From NCBI RefSeq assembly GCF_020166345.1, contig NZ_JAIUJS010000005.1, positions 62,001 through 126,000 of the forward strand: a stretch of 64,000 nt of DNA, in the 5' to 3' direction. The notes below the pieces were generated by a model, which saw only the letters and a program-made list of their open reading frames with translations, searched no databases and had not been told where the DNA came from. Below, one piece after another: positions 27,620 through 34,999 of the stretch. Position 1 is the first letter of the stretch. Each line of letters opens with the position of its first letter. Origin of the DNA: Winogradskyella vincentii. GTDB lineage: Bacteria; Bacteroidota; Bacteroidia; Flavobacteriales; Flavobacteriaceae. The position numbers and the translations under genes were made by a program.

Positions 27620-28015
27620 TCACTTAGTTAATTTATAGCCTAAGTAGCTTCCAAGAAATTTTGCTGTATTGGCTATAGCAAATATTAAAATGAAGTCAGA
27701 CCATTTCACGCCTGCTGCTGTTATTATAATAATGTCCAACAGAACATAAACGAGTGGAAAAAGAATAGCTAATTTCAATACATTCGGATATTCTTTTTTC
27801 TTCCAATATCGTACAACTAAAAAGAAAACGATAAACCCAAAGATACCTGAAATATAAGGTGCAGAAGAATTTGCATGTGCTTCATAAACACTTTGTTCTT
27901 GTCCTGGGTTTATGAGATAAGAATACACCGCAACTTCAAGGAATGAAATAATAACTAAGGTTATCATTGTCAGTATTGCAAGTCCAATTAATTTTAAGAT
28001 GACATATTTTTTCAT
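27620..28015 (-). CDS. Small membrane protein, 4 TM, unknown
   Basis: 131 residues with four predicted helices (about 9-32, 54-68, 80-98, 106-125) and a short basic end (GSYLGYKLTK). No conserved motif I can name. It lies in an AT-rich stretch of small minus-strand accessory genes (27620-29469), each with its own spacing. Confidence 0.6.
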   Translation of the reverse strand: MKKYVILKLIGLAILTMITLVIISFLEVAVYSYLINPGQEQSVYEAHANSSAPYISGIFGFIVFFLVVRYWKKKEYPNVLKLAILFPLVYVLLDIIIITAAGVKWSDFILIFAIANTAKFLGSYLGYKLTK

Positions 28016-28165
28016 GGTCTATTTTTTTAAGTTGGTTTCATAAATAGTTATCAATTTTTTCATGCTCATTTTTTCATAATTTCACCAATAGTTGGGAGAT
28101 GGTTTTAAGAAACATACCACTGTTGGCCCTAGTTATTTTAACAAGCTTTTATCAAGCCTCTACAA

Positions 28166-28594
28166 CTATTCCGTAACAACAAATTGCCACGATATGCCAT
28201 ATTTATCTTCACACCATCCAAATTTCTTACCAAAGCCATAGTCTCCTTCTCCTTTGTAGTCATCTAATGGAACCATAATCTGGCCACCATTTGCAGAAAG
28301 CTTATCAAAGAGAATTTGTATGAAACTCTCAGAATTGTCGCTTACAAAAATTGAGACTCCTGGTGTAAATGACCAACTATGATTATAATTACTTTCAGAA
28401 CACATATAATCAGTGCCATTCAATGAGAATATTCCATATTTAATTAGTTCAGGTGTGCCTCCTGCTTCTCCTTCCGCATACTTTATAATGCTCTTAATTT
28501 CTGAATTTGGAAATATTGAGGTATAAAAATTTATGGCTTCTTCTGCCTTTCCGCATTGATCGCCTACGAATGTTAAAAATGTTGTAGTGTTCAT
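28166..28594 (-). CDS. VOC family protein, PhnB-like
   Basis: 142 residues with the paired beta-alpha-beta-beta-beta modules of the vicinal-oxygen-chelate fold: TFLTFVGDQCGKAEEAINFYTSIFPNSEIKS at the start and DNSESFIQILFDKLSANGGQIMVPLDD...GFGKKFGWCEDKYGISWQF at the end. The WCEDKYGISWQ end is typical of the PhnB / 3-demethylubiquinone methyltransferase-like group. Activity cannot be inferred. It lies 4 nt downstream of the DUF2200 gene, so probably co-transcribed. Confidence 0.85.
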   Translation of the reverse strand: MNTTTFLTFVGDQCGKAEEAINFYTSIFPNSEIKSIIKYAEGEAGGTPELIKYGIFSLNGTDYMCSESNYNHSWSFTPGVSIFVSDNSESFIQILFDKLSANGGQIMVPLDDYKGEGDYGFGKKFGWCEDKYGISWQFVVTE

Positions 28595-28598
28595 ATTT

Positions 28599-28976
28599 TC
28601 AATTTTTTTCAGCCCTTAATATTTTATCCATTTTACGACCCCTTGCCAATTCATCAATCAGCTTTTCCATTTGTCTACATTGTTTATACAATTCAAATTC
28701 ATCTTCTATTTCTTCAATGCGATAACCACAAACAACGCCTTTAATCAGGTGTGCATTGGGATGTATTTTTGCTTTTTGAAAAAAAGTTCTAAAAGTAACT
28801 TTCTCATCAATTAGCGCTTGTAATTTTTCTTCATCAAAACCGGTGAACCATTCTATTACCTTGTGGAATTCTTCTCTAGTTCTCCCATTTTTCTCTAGTC
28901 TATTCCAGTAAAGTGGATAGATGGTTGCAAATATCATATTGGCAACCTTTTCTTCCTTTTCAGTTGTAACTTTCAT
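28599..28976 (-). CDS. DUF2200 family protein
   Basis: 125 residues, soluble and mostly helical. ATIYPLYWNRLEKNGRTREEFHKVIEWFTGFDEEKLQ and KAKIHPNAHLIKGVVCGYRIEEIEDE are the hallmark of DUF2200, a common short protein without known function. The gene pairs with the PhnB-like VOC gene 4 nt downstream. Confidence 0.85.
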   Translation of the reverse strand: MKVTTEKEEKVANMIFATIYPLYWNRLEKNGRTREEFHKVIEWFTGFDEEKLQALIDEKVTFRTFFQKAKIHPNAHLIKGVVCGYRIEEIEDEFELYKQCRQMEKLIDELARGRKMDKILRAEKN

Positions 28977-29022
28977 ATCTGATCTTTTTATAATTACTGC
29001 CGCAATACGCTATAACCAGGCT

Positions 29023-29469
29023 TTAACGATTTGCACTTTGTTCTACTGAATGCCATGTTTCCAAAATGTCATTCAATCTTGATTTAAATTCTATAGAATC
29101 TCTGCTTTTTTCGATGGTAGAAAAAATATCATGCAATTCGCCACGAAGCGATGGATATTTATCTGATACTTTCCTAAAATCTAGCCAAGCCTCAATATGC
29201 TTATGAAATGCTAATTCAAAATCTTCAGGGCAATTAGAAAAATCTAATGACTTTAGGTTCTTTGCGTAATTATTAATTGCGTCACTTAATGACGCTTTTT
29301 CAGAAGCGTGATTTCTGATATTACCAAAAATGCTGTCTTTTTCAAATATGTACTTTACGCAATTGATTTTTTTTTGCTCCATATTTGAAGCAGAGCTATG
29401 ATCTTTTTTATCCGCACCATTACAGCCCAAAAGTAGAAGCGTTAATATGAGTATAACTGGTTTTATCAT
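29023..29469 (-). CDS. Small lipoprotein, unknown function
   Basis: 148 residues with signal peptide and lipobox LLLGC (about Cys 16), then a soluble, mainly helical domain (NYAKNLKSLDFSNCPEDFELAFHKHIEAWLDFRKVSDKYPSLRGELHDIFSTIEKS). No known domain is recognised. It is flanked by GC-poor spacers with GCCAAC / CGCTATAACC-type motifs like those elsewhere in this accessory region (see findings). Confidence 0.6.
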   Translation of the reverse strand: MIKPVILILTLLLLGCNGADKKDHSSASNMEQKKINCVKYIFEKDSIFGNIRNHASEKASLSDAINNYAKNLKSLDFSNCPEDFELAFHKHIEAWLDFRKVSDKYPSLRGELHDIFSTIEKSRDSIEFKSRLNDILETWHSVEQSANR

Positions 29470-29707
29470 AGCTTTTTGAAATAGTATTTAGTTTTATGCC
29501 AACTTGTCAGTGTATGCCGTGTAGCGTTGACTAGAACTAAGTTAGCAAAAGATAATAACACACTGTAGGATGAACCGATTCATTGGGTTAGAGATTGGTT
29601 ACTAATTGTATTGCTAGAAGGTAAGAAATAGTTTTATTATTAGAAAAATAAAAAATCTACTAACTTTAAATTAATGACAGGCAACCAAGAAATGAACTAT
29701 AGCCGTT

Positions 29708-29717
29708 GTTAGCACCA
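29708..29717 (+). repeat. Left 10-bp inverted repeat of the HEPN cassette
   Basis: GTTAGCACCA, 7 nt beyond the stop codon of the HEPN-motif gene. It is the exact inverse of TGGTGCTAAC at 30655-30664. Confidence 0.75.
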
Positions 29718-29724
29718 GCACAAG

Positions 29725-30648
29725 TCACTCAAATTCCTTATCTATTTCAAAGAGCATCTCTTCTAATTCCTTAAATCTGTCGGAAAAACTATCTAAGAAA
29801 ACTTCAGCGTCGTTATTATTAAGAAGGTTATCATTTTCTATCCATTTTTCTAACTTCTCAATTATATAATCTATCCTTCTAATGACATCGCTTAATCCTG
29901 AAAGAGCTTCAATTTTACCATATCTATTTATAATCTCTGTTTTTATAATTTGAGTGGTTTCTTTTATTATTGAGAAATTCATTTCCACCAAAGGATAATG
30001 ATTATATACTCCTTCATAAACTTTGCCTACAGAATAACTAAACGATCCTGGAACTAGATCTGTTAATTTCTTGTTTTTAAACTTAGATTTATGATCATTG
30101 TATTCTTTTTCCATTGTTTCTATAACATTATTTAATATTTCAACTACGCTATTTTCTTGATCAATTCTTAATTGATTCAGATCAATGTCAGTAAATTCTA
30201 ATTTTTCTTTTTTAGGATATTGTGACATTAATCGGAAACGTCCTTTTGATACAGAGTAGCGAGCTATGAAGTGAAATGAATCATCATTACCTCTCTTTGT
30301 TGGATGTCCTGTAGAACTATTTCTTATATCTCTTATCTGGAATATTTCTGGATATTCTTTTTTCCAGTTTATTTTTTTAGAGAATAAAGCTTCTGATAAA
30401 TTATTAATAGCATCTTGTTGCAAAAAGAAAGCTTGTAAAAGTCCGTAAAGAAATAAATAACCTCCGTTTTCCGCTTTGAAACTTGGTAGTGAAAAATACG
30501 AGTTGATTGCAATCTGAGCATCGCCAATAACATCCATTGAAGCGCAAAGCTTATTCCATTTGGGTTTATCTCCTAATAAGCTCTGGAGTTTCCAAGGATG
30601 ATTTACTAAATCACGTATGCTTTTTTCTTTTTCTTCTACGGGATTCAT
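29725..30648 (-). CDS. HEPN-motif protein (RNx4H), candidate anti-phage RNase
   Basis: 307 residues, soluble and largely helical. Residues 105-119 read IRDIRNSSTGHPTKR, with R109-N110-x4-H115, an exact R-(N/D/H)-x4-H HEPN ribonuclease motif. It follows a hydrophobic helix (YLFLYGLLQAFFLQQDAINN, about 64-83), as HEPN four-helix bundles do. The C-terminal ~130 residues look like a long coiled coil (IIEKLEKWIENDN...FKELEEMLFEIDKEFE). HEPN proteins often cut host RNA to abort infection. The gene is isolated, bracketed by a 10-bp inverted repeat, and beside a restriction-modification system. The family itself is not one I recognise, and no MNT nucleotidyltransferase partner is adjacent. Confidence 0.6.
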   Translation of the reverse strand: MNPVEEKEKSIRDLVNHPWKLQSLLGDKPKWNKLCASMDVIGDAQIAINSYFSLPSFKAENGGYLFLYGLLQAFFLQQDAINNLSEALFSKKINWKKEYPEIFQIRDIRNSSTGHPTKRGNDDSFHFIARYSVSKGRFRLMSQYPKKEKLEFTDIDLNQLRIDQENSVVEILNNVIETMEKEYNDHKSKFKNKKLTDLVPGSFSYSVGKVYEGVYNHYPLVEMNFSIIKETTQIIKTEIINRYGKIEALSGLSDVIRRIDYIIEKLEKWIENDNLLNNNDAEVFLDSFSDRFKELEEMLFEIDKEFE

Positions 30649-30654
30649 GAGTAT

Positions 30655-30664
30655 TGGTGCTAAC
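30655..30664 (+). repeat. Right 10-bp inverted repeat of the HEPN cassette
   Basis: TGGTGCTAAC, 6 nt upstream of the HEPN-motif gene's ATG. A perfect inverse of 29708-29717. Confidence 0.75.
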
Positions 30665-30778
30665 GTGTTTGTGAATGAATAGTAGTGGAATTAACACACT
30701 TTCTTTTCGTTTTATAAATTAATATAAAGATAAAAAACTAACTTTGATCAAGCACAAAAACCACTATTGTTTATACAC

Positions 30779-30808
30779 TTTGTAAGTTAATGTGTTTTTT
30801 TATTTTCG
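30779..30808 (+). promoter_or_regulatory. Probable promoter of the restriction-modification operon
   Basis: TTTG at 30779-30782, 18-nt spacer, TATTTTCG at 30801-30808, one mismatch from TAnnTTTG. About 61 nt before the DUF6471 start. Confidence 0.45.
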
Positions 30809-30827
30809 CCTTTTTATTTGCATATTC

Positions 30828-30869
30828 ACAAATATTTGTACAAATTTGCAATAAATCAAATCCACAAAT
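30828..30869 (+). promoter_or_regulatory. ACAAAT half-site cluster, possible operator of the R-M controller
   Basis: ACAAAT, ATTTGT, ACAAAT lie end to end at 30828-30845, so two overlapping perfect 12-bp palindromes. A fourth ACAAAT at 30864-30869 directly abuts the ATG at 30870. It sits downstream of the -7 box, where a repressor/controller would block or tune transcription. Confidence 0.5.
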
Positions 30870-31145
30870 ATGTCAGATTGGAATGACAAAGTCAAACGTT
30901 TATTGAAGTCAGAATTGGTTCGAAGAGGAATTTCAAATTCAGACTTGGCAAATATGTTAGAACAAATCGGAATTGAAGAAACCAAATCAAGTATCGATAG
31001 TAAAATCAGTAGAGGTACCTTTAGTGCATCATTCTTTTTACAATGTCTGACCGTAATTGGTTGCGAAAAAATAGAAATCGAAGAATACGAAAATCAATTA
31101 TCAATCGCTGCTGAACAACAAGCAGATTATAACCTCAAAAAATAA
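30870..31145 (+). CDS. DUF6471-type HTH protein, putative R-M controller
   Basis: 91 residues. The sequence KVKRLLKSELVRRGISNSDLANMLEQIGIEETKSSIDSKISRGTFSASFFLQCLTVIGCEKIEIEEY matches DUF6471, an XRE-like helix-turn-helix module (recognition helix around 'ESSIDSKISRGTF', about 36-50). In many type II systems a small DNA-binding protein just upstream of the methyltransferase times expression of modification before restriction. Here it ends 5 nt before the methyltransferase ATG and carries palindromic half-sites upstream of its own start, which supports such a role. Direct evidence is lacking. Confidence 0.75.
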   Translation: MSDWNDKVKRLLKSELVRRGISNSDLANMLEQIGIEETKSSIDSKISRGTFSASFFLQCLTVIGCEKIEIEEYENQLSIAAEQQADYNLKK

Positions 31146-31150
31146 TAAAA

Positions 31151-32506
31151 ATGCCAAAAGTTAAATTTATAGATTTATTTGCTGGACTTGGTGGAATAAG
31201 ATTAGGCTTTGAAAAGTCATTTGCTGAATTAGGTTTTGAAACAGAATGTGTAATGACATCTGAAATCAAGCCTTATGCAGTTGAAACATTATCTAAAAAT
31301 TTTAATCACGATTATTTCGTTGGCGATATTTTCAAGGTTCAAAACGAAAAAATTCCTGATTTTGATTTTTTATTAGGTGGTTTTCCTTGTCAAGCATTTA
31401 GTGCAGCTGGAAATCGTCACGGATTTGCCGAAACAAGAGGAACATTATTTTTTGAAATTGAACGAATTTTAAGGGATAAAAATCCATATGGTTTTATACT
31501 TGAGAATGTTGAAGGGCTTGTTAAACACGATTTGGAAAACAAAAATGATAAAATAGGAAGGACCTTATCCACTATCATATATAAGTTAAAAGATGAACTA
31601 GGTTATAATGTTTCTTGGAAAGTATTAGATTCTATAGACTTTGGCTTGCCACAATCTCGCAAAAGAATTTTTATTGTAGGTACGAAAGATGAAAAAGCCA
31701 ATTTAAATGTTAACTCAAAACAGTTTAAACCTTTGAAAACTATTTTAGAAAATGGTTTAGAAACAATCGATTCCGATTTCACAAAAAAACTTTTTCGGCA
31801 TTTCGAAATGGAAGATTTATATGGTAAGTCCATTAAAGATAAAAGAGGTGGCGACAATAATATTCATAGTTGGGATATTGGTATTAAAGGTGAAGTATCT
31901 GACGAACAGATTATTTTGTTGAATAAATTATTTAAAGAAAGAAGAAAAAAACATTGGGCAGAAAAGATTGGTATCGATTGGATGGATGGAATGGCGTTAA
32001 CTTTAGATCAAATCTCAACATTTCATAAAAATGAAAAACTTAAAAATATATTGGATGATTTAGTTAATAAAGGATACTTAAGATTTGAACATCCAAAAAA
32101 ATTAGTACGAGAAAAAACTGAAAATGGTGAGAAGAAATATCGTGTTTATGATGAGACAAAACCTAAAGGCTACAATATAGTAACAGGAAAATTGAGTTTC
32201 GAAATTAATAAAATATTAGACCCAAATGATATTGCACCTACTCTTGTTGCAACCGATGTTTCACGGTTAGCTGTCCCAGATAATGGTGGTTTAAGAAGAT
32301 TGACAATTCGTGAAGGATTACGTTTATTCGGTTATCCTGAATGGTTCGAAATTTCAGTTAAAGAAACAGAGGCTTTTGACTTATTAGGTAATACAGTTGC
32401 TGTTCCAGTTGTTGAACACGTTTCTAAAAAACTTGCAGAAATTCTTTTAACTTCTGAATATCTTGAAATTTTAAAGAAGAAAGAAGAAGTGGTTTTAGTA
32501 AATTAA
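31151..32506 (+). CDS. DNA (cytosine-5) methyltransferase of a type II R-M system
   Basis: 451 residues with the ordered C5-methyltransferase motifs. Motif I: FIDLFAGLGGIRLGFE (6-21). Motif IV: GGFPCQAFS (76-84), with the catalytic Cys 80. Motif VI: ENVEG (118-122). Motif VIII: LPQSRKRIF (166-174). Motif X: LLGNTVAVPV (411-420). The target-recognition domain is between about 180 and 360. It would place m5C in a short palindrome to protect host DNA; the recognition sequence cannot be read from the sequence. Converges tail-to-tail with the endonuclease gene 6 nt away. Confidence 0.95.
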   Translation: MPKVKFIDLFAGLGGIRLGFEKSFAELGFETECVMTSEIKPYAVETLSKNFNHDYFVGDIFKVQNEKIPDFDFLLGGFPCQAFSAAGNRHGFAETRGTLFFEIERILRDKNPYGFILENVEGLVKHDLENKNDKIGRTLSTIIYKLKDELGYNVSWKVLDSIDFGLPQSRKRIFIVGTKDEKANLNVNSKQFKPLKTILENGLETIDSDFTKKLFRHFEMEDLYGKSIKDKRGGDNNIHSWDIGIKGEVSDEQIILLNKLFKERRKKHWAEKIGIDWMDGMALTLDQISTFHKNEKLKNILDDLVNKGYLRFEHPKKLVREKTENGEKKYRVYDETKPKGYNIVTGKLSFEINKILDPNDIAPTLVATDVSRLAVPDNGGLRRLTIREGLRLFGYPEWFEISVKETEAFDLLGNTVAVPVVEHVSKKLAEILLTSEYLEILKKKEEVVLVN

Positions 32507-32512
32507 TTTACC

Positions 32513-33454
32513 TTAATAGTATACATCGAGTATACCATTAAGTATGTGAATATTACTTTGGTTTAAAACGAAATCACTTGCATCATAAATTCTATGCAAA
32601 TCATTTTGTCTTCCAACCCAACCTAAACCATCTGCATAGTTTACCATAATTATTCTATTTTGTCTATTGTTTGCATTGTAACGCATCAATATTCCATATA
32701 ACTCGACTAATTGGTCAGCTCGTTTCGATTGACCACTTCCTGTCGTGATGTTGTAAACAGATTCAATAAGTATTGTTGGTGCATCTACACTAGGTATAAT
32801 AAAATCCAAATTTTTTGCCAGTAATGGGAATTCCTTTTGGGTTTCATAGATTAAATCAGCATTCACAGTATTTTTATAATTATCTAAATGCTTTTTTATT
32901 AATTTTTTTTCAACGTATTCCCCTACTTGATTTGAGTATTTTCCTTGTATTTCGTTATCATTTAAAATTCTTTCAACATAACTAAACTGACTCAAATCGT
33001 TAATGAAATCTTGATCGTTCAATTTGAAATTTCTCATATAATAAAGAGGCATTTCTCTCCCAATTCTTGAGCTTCGCGCATTAATGAAGAAATCAATTAA
33101 TAAGGTTTTAAATTCTTGATTATTGATTAGCGTTCTACTAATTCTTTCTACGTCCCATTCCGTTCTGAATTCCTGATTAAAAAACTTGAACCTTACTAAA
33201 GATGTTACCCTTTTAAGCCTTTCCTCTGAAAGACCTATGACAGAAATAAATGCTTTTAATTTTTTTAATGCTGTTATACCATTTGCATCCGTTGTCAAAA
33301 ACTCTGCTAACCCATCAATATCTGAAAATGAAGCACAATTATTATTTATTAATTGGGTTAGCGGAATAATCGTCCCAAGAAATGTATTATCAAAGTCATC
33401 ATCTACCATAAATGACATACTATTTTTCCAATCTTCAAATGATAATTTATCCAT
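32513..33454 (-). CDS. Putative type II restriction endonuclease
   Basis: 313 residues with no signal or TM. A beta-strand with D217 (AKNLDFIIP) is followed by APTILIESVY with E231 and NITTGSGQSKRADQL, a PD-(D/E)xK-like pattern in which the usual third lysine is not at E+2 (E231-S-V) and may have moved. The C-terminal part (RIIMVNYADGLGWVGRQNDLHRIYDASDFVLNQ) resembles type II endonucleases of the same kind of cluster. The call rests mainly on its position: convergent, 6 nt from the C5-methyltransferase gene. It may also be a nuclease of unknown type. Confidence 0.7.
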   Translation of the reverse strand: MDKLSFEDWKNSMSFMVDDDFDNTFLGTIIPLTQLINNNCASFSDIDGLAEFLTTDANGITALKKLKAFISVIGLSEERLKRVTSLVRFKFFNQEFRTEWDVERISRTLINNQEFKTLLIDFFINARSSRIGREMPLYYMRNFKLNDQDFINDLSQFSYVERILNDNEIQGKYSNQVGEYVEKKLIKKHLDNYKNTVNADLIYETQKEFPLLAKNLDFIIPSVDAPTILIESVYNITTGSGQSKRADQLVELYGILMRYNANNRQNRIIMVNYADGLGWVGRQNDLHRIYDASDFVLNQSNIHILNGILDVYY

Positions 33455-33493
33455 AAATTTTTTCTTAAAAGTAAGTATTTTTCTATATGTTGA

Positions 33494-33521
33494 GTAACGG
33501 TGTTAGCTATGGTTTCGTTAC
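33494..33521 (+). repeat. Hairpin with GTGTTAGC core, possible recombination site
   Basis: GTAACG (33494-33499) pairs with CGTTAC (33516-33521) and encloses GTGTTAGCTATGG. It sits 39 nt upstream of the endonuclease start and resembles the GTTAGC motif flanking the HEPN gene. Confidence 0.35.
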
Positions 33522-33612
33522 GAAATTTTTCATGAGTATCATACCACGGTATTCTTAAATTTAGTAAAAAGGCTCGAAATTCCGATTAGGAACTTCAACC
33601 GTTATTGCATAT

Positions 33613-33633
33613 ATACGTTGTTGTACAACGTAT
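33613..33633 (+). repeat. 21-bp palindromic hairpin abutting the SinR-like gene
   Basis: ATACGTTGT (33613-33621), 3-nt loop, ACAACGTAT (33625-33633), a perfect 9-bp stem that ends exactly at the stop codon of the minus-strand gene. It contains TACAACGTAT, inverse-related to ATATGTTGTA at 34303-34312. Confidence 0.6.
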
Positions 33634-33909
33634 TTATTCTCGTTTCTTTTTGTTAATTAAATCCCAAGTTTGTCTCGGTAGCCAACCTTGTTTGTTTGAA
33701 CTTATTTCAGTCACAATAAACCTTCCATTTCCTAATTTTCCTCTAATCATATCAGACAGCTCGTTTGCGCTATCTTCGCTAATTATATAAAAAGCGTTAG
33801 GTAAGTCATAACGCCAATGGATAACCAAATTAGATTTATCCAAACAGTTTTTTACTTTTTCTCTCGTCCCAAGAGAATTCGAGTATACTAATAAATATGC
33901 TTTTCTCAT
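33634..33909 (-). CDS. ~90-aa 'SinR-family' protein, ferredoxin-like fold predicted
   Basis: 91 residues. MRKAYLLVYSNSLGTREKVK, VIHWRYDLPNAFYIISEDSANELSDMIRGKLGNGRFIVTEISSN and KQGWLPRQTW match a short protein often labelled 'SinR family' in databases. The helix-turn-helix of true SinR is not visible. The order strand-helix-strand-strand-helix-strand suggests a ferredoxin-like fold, as in Cas2/VapD/GhoS-type small proteins. The start overlaps the end of the 2-TM gene as ATGA, so they form a pair; see the finding on this unit. Function unknown. Confidence 0.65.
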   Translation of the reverse strand: MRKAYLLVYSNSLGTREKVKNCLDKSNLVIHWRYDLPNAFYIISEDSANELSDMIRGKLGNGRFIVTEISSNKQGWLPRQTWDLINKKKRE

Positions 33910-34292
33910 TGTTCTTCTTGGTTGTTTCGAGGTATTTCTACAGTTTCAGGGTTTTCACTAATTTCAATTGTTTCTGTGTCAATTATTTTTGGTTTGTTCT
34001 CGCCTTTTTCTTGAATTAGTTCCATTGACCTTTTTCTCAATTGATATTCTTCCGATTGTAGTTTGTCTCTGTCCTTGACTAGCAGAAAGAAGAAACCCAA
34101 AATTGCAGTAATGACAGGTGAGACAATCAATATTATTAACCAAGTTGGTGTTTCTTCAATAAATGGCACTACAATTAAACTTGGTATTGTTATAATCGCA
34201 CAAAGCCACAGAATAGGATTTAATGCACTTTTCACGTGTAATTTACCTCCAGATTCAACAATCTTGGAAGCTATGTTTTCTTTTCCAATCAT
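33906..34292 (-). CDS. 2-TM membrane protein paired with the SinR-like gene
   Basis: 128 residues. Two TM helices (about 26-45 and 50-72, LWLCAIITIPSLIVVPFI and WLIILIVSPVITAILGFFFLLV) with a short loop. A charged cytosolic-side C-terminal tail of ~55 residues follows (KDRDKLQSEEYQLRKRSMELIQEKGENKPK...), rich in Glu/Ile. No domain is recognised. It overlaps the SinR-like gene by 4 nt, and the two-gene unit lies between hairpins at 33613 and 34319. Small 2-TM proteins often act as effectors in toxin or abortive-infection pairs, but that is only suggested here. Confidence 0.6.
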   Translation of the reverse strand: MIGKENIASKIVESGGKLHVKSALNPILWLCAIITIPSLIVVPFIEETPTWLIILIVSPVITAILGFFFLLVKDRDKLQSEEYQLRKRSMELIQEKGENKPKIIDTETIEISENPETVEIPRNNQEEQ

Positions 34293-34318
34293 TTGTTATT
34301 TCATATGTTGTAAAACGA

Positions 34319-34345
34319 GGGAATAAAGACAATGTCTTTATTCCC
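34319..34345 (-). terminator. 12-bp hairpin upstream of the 2-TM gene
   Basis: GGGAATAAAGAC, loop AAT, GTCTTTATTCCC: a perfect 12-bp stem. It may be the terminator of the minus-strand gene at 34479-34985, although the following sequence TCGTTTT has few consecutive T. Confidence 0.45.
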
Positions 34346-34478
34346 ACTATGTTTTATGCTTTAAAATTAGGATAATAGTAAAATGCATTCAATACGTAAC
34401 CTTACGTATTTTTACAATTGTAAAAGTAAGATGTGACCTACAATTTTTTTATGATATATATCAGTTTGGAGTTATTGT

Positions 34479-34985
34479 CTAATTGTTTTTTAGCGCATTA
34501 GTCAACTGTATGTAAAGTGTATTAAGAGGTGTTGTTATACCACTGAGATAGGCTCTATATTTTCTAATAGGTTTTCCTTTTTTAAAGTATGGGTTAGCAT
34601 TATTGAGATCAAACGGTTTCCAACCCATATCGTATTTGCTATTTTGCTTTAAGTCTATGGCAGTTGGTCTAAATGTATATTGGTCGGCCGTAAACGTCAT
34701 TGTAATGCTGTACTTAGCATTAAAATACTGTTTATCTAAACTGGTGGCATTGCCTTTGGTACTGGTAAATTGTATGGTTTCATTTTCAATAGTCTCAGCA
34801 ATTGTAATATCGTAGTTTTCTGTATTGGCTTCAAGCCATTGCAGTGCTTTTGTATAAGTGTCACTAGCATCACTACTTATAGTTATAGATTTTGGCGTAA
34901 GACCTTCTTCTGTAATTTCAAATTTGTCTTGGCCAAACATTGAAATACTTACTAAAACACTGAGACTAAATAGAAGATGCTTCAT
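34479..34985 (-). CDS. Secreted DUF4468-like protein
   Basis: 168 residues, signal peptide (MKHLLFSLSVLVSISMFG, cut near GQ). Repeated patterns such as ITISSDASDTYTKALQWLEANTENYDITIAETIENETIQFTSTKG and YSITMTFTADQYTFRPTAIDLK resemble the DUF4468 family, small exported proteins of Bacteroidota with a TBP-like fold. Function unknown. It lies 14 nt downstream of the methyltransferase gene at 35000 and may share its transcript. Confidence 0.65.
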   Translation of the reverse strand: MKHLLFSLSVLVSISMFGQDKFEITEEGLTPKSITISSDASDTYTKALQWLEANTENYDITIAETIENETIQFTSTKGNATSLDKQYFNAKYSITMTFTADQYTFRPTAIDLKQNSKYDMGWKPFDLNNANPYFKKGKPIRKYRAYLSGITTPLNTLYIQLTNALKNN

Positions 34986-34999
34986 AAATAATATAAAAA

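Noticed and set aside
33634..33909. SinR-like protein as a biofilm transcription regulator
   Set aside because: No helix-turn-helix motif is visible; the name is probably a legacy label, so regulation of biofilm was not claimed.
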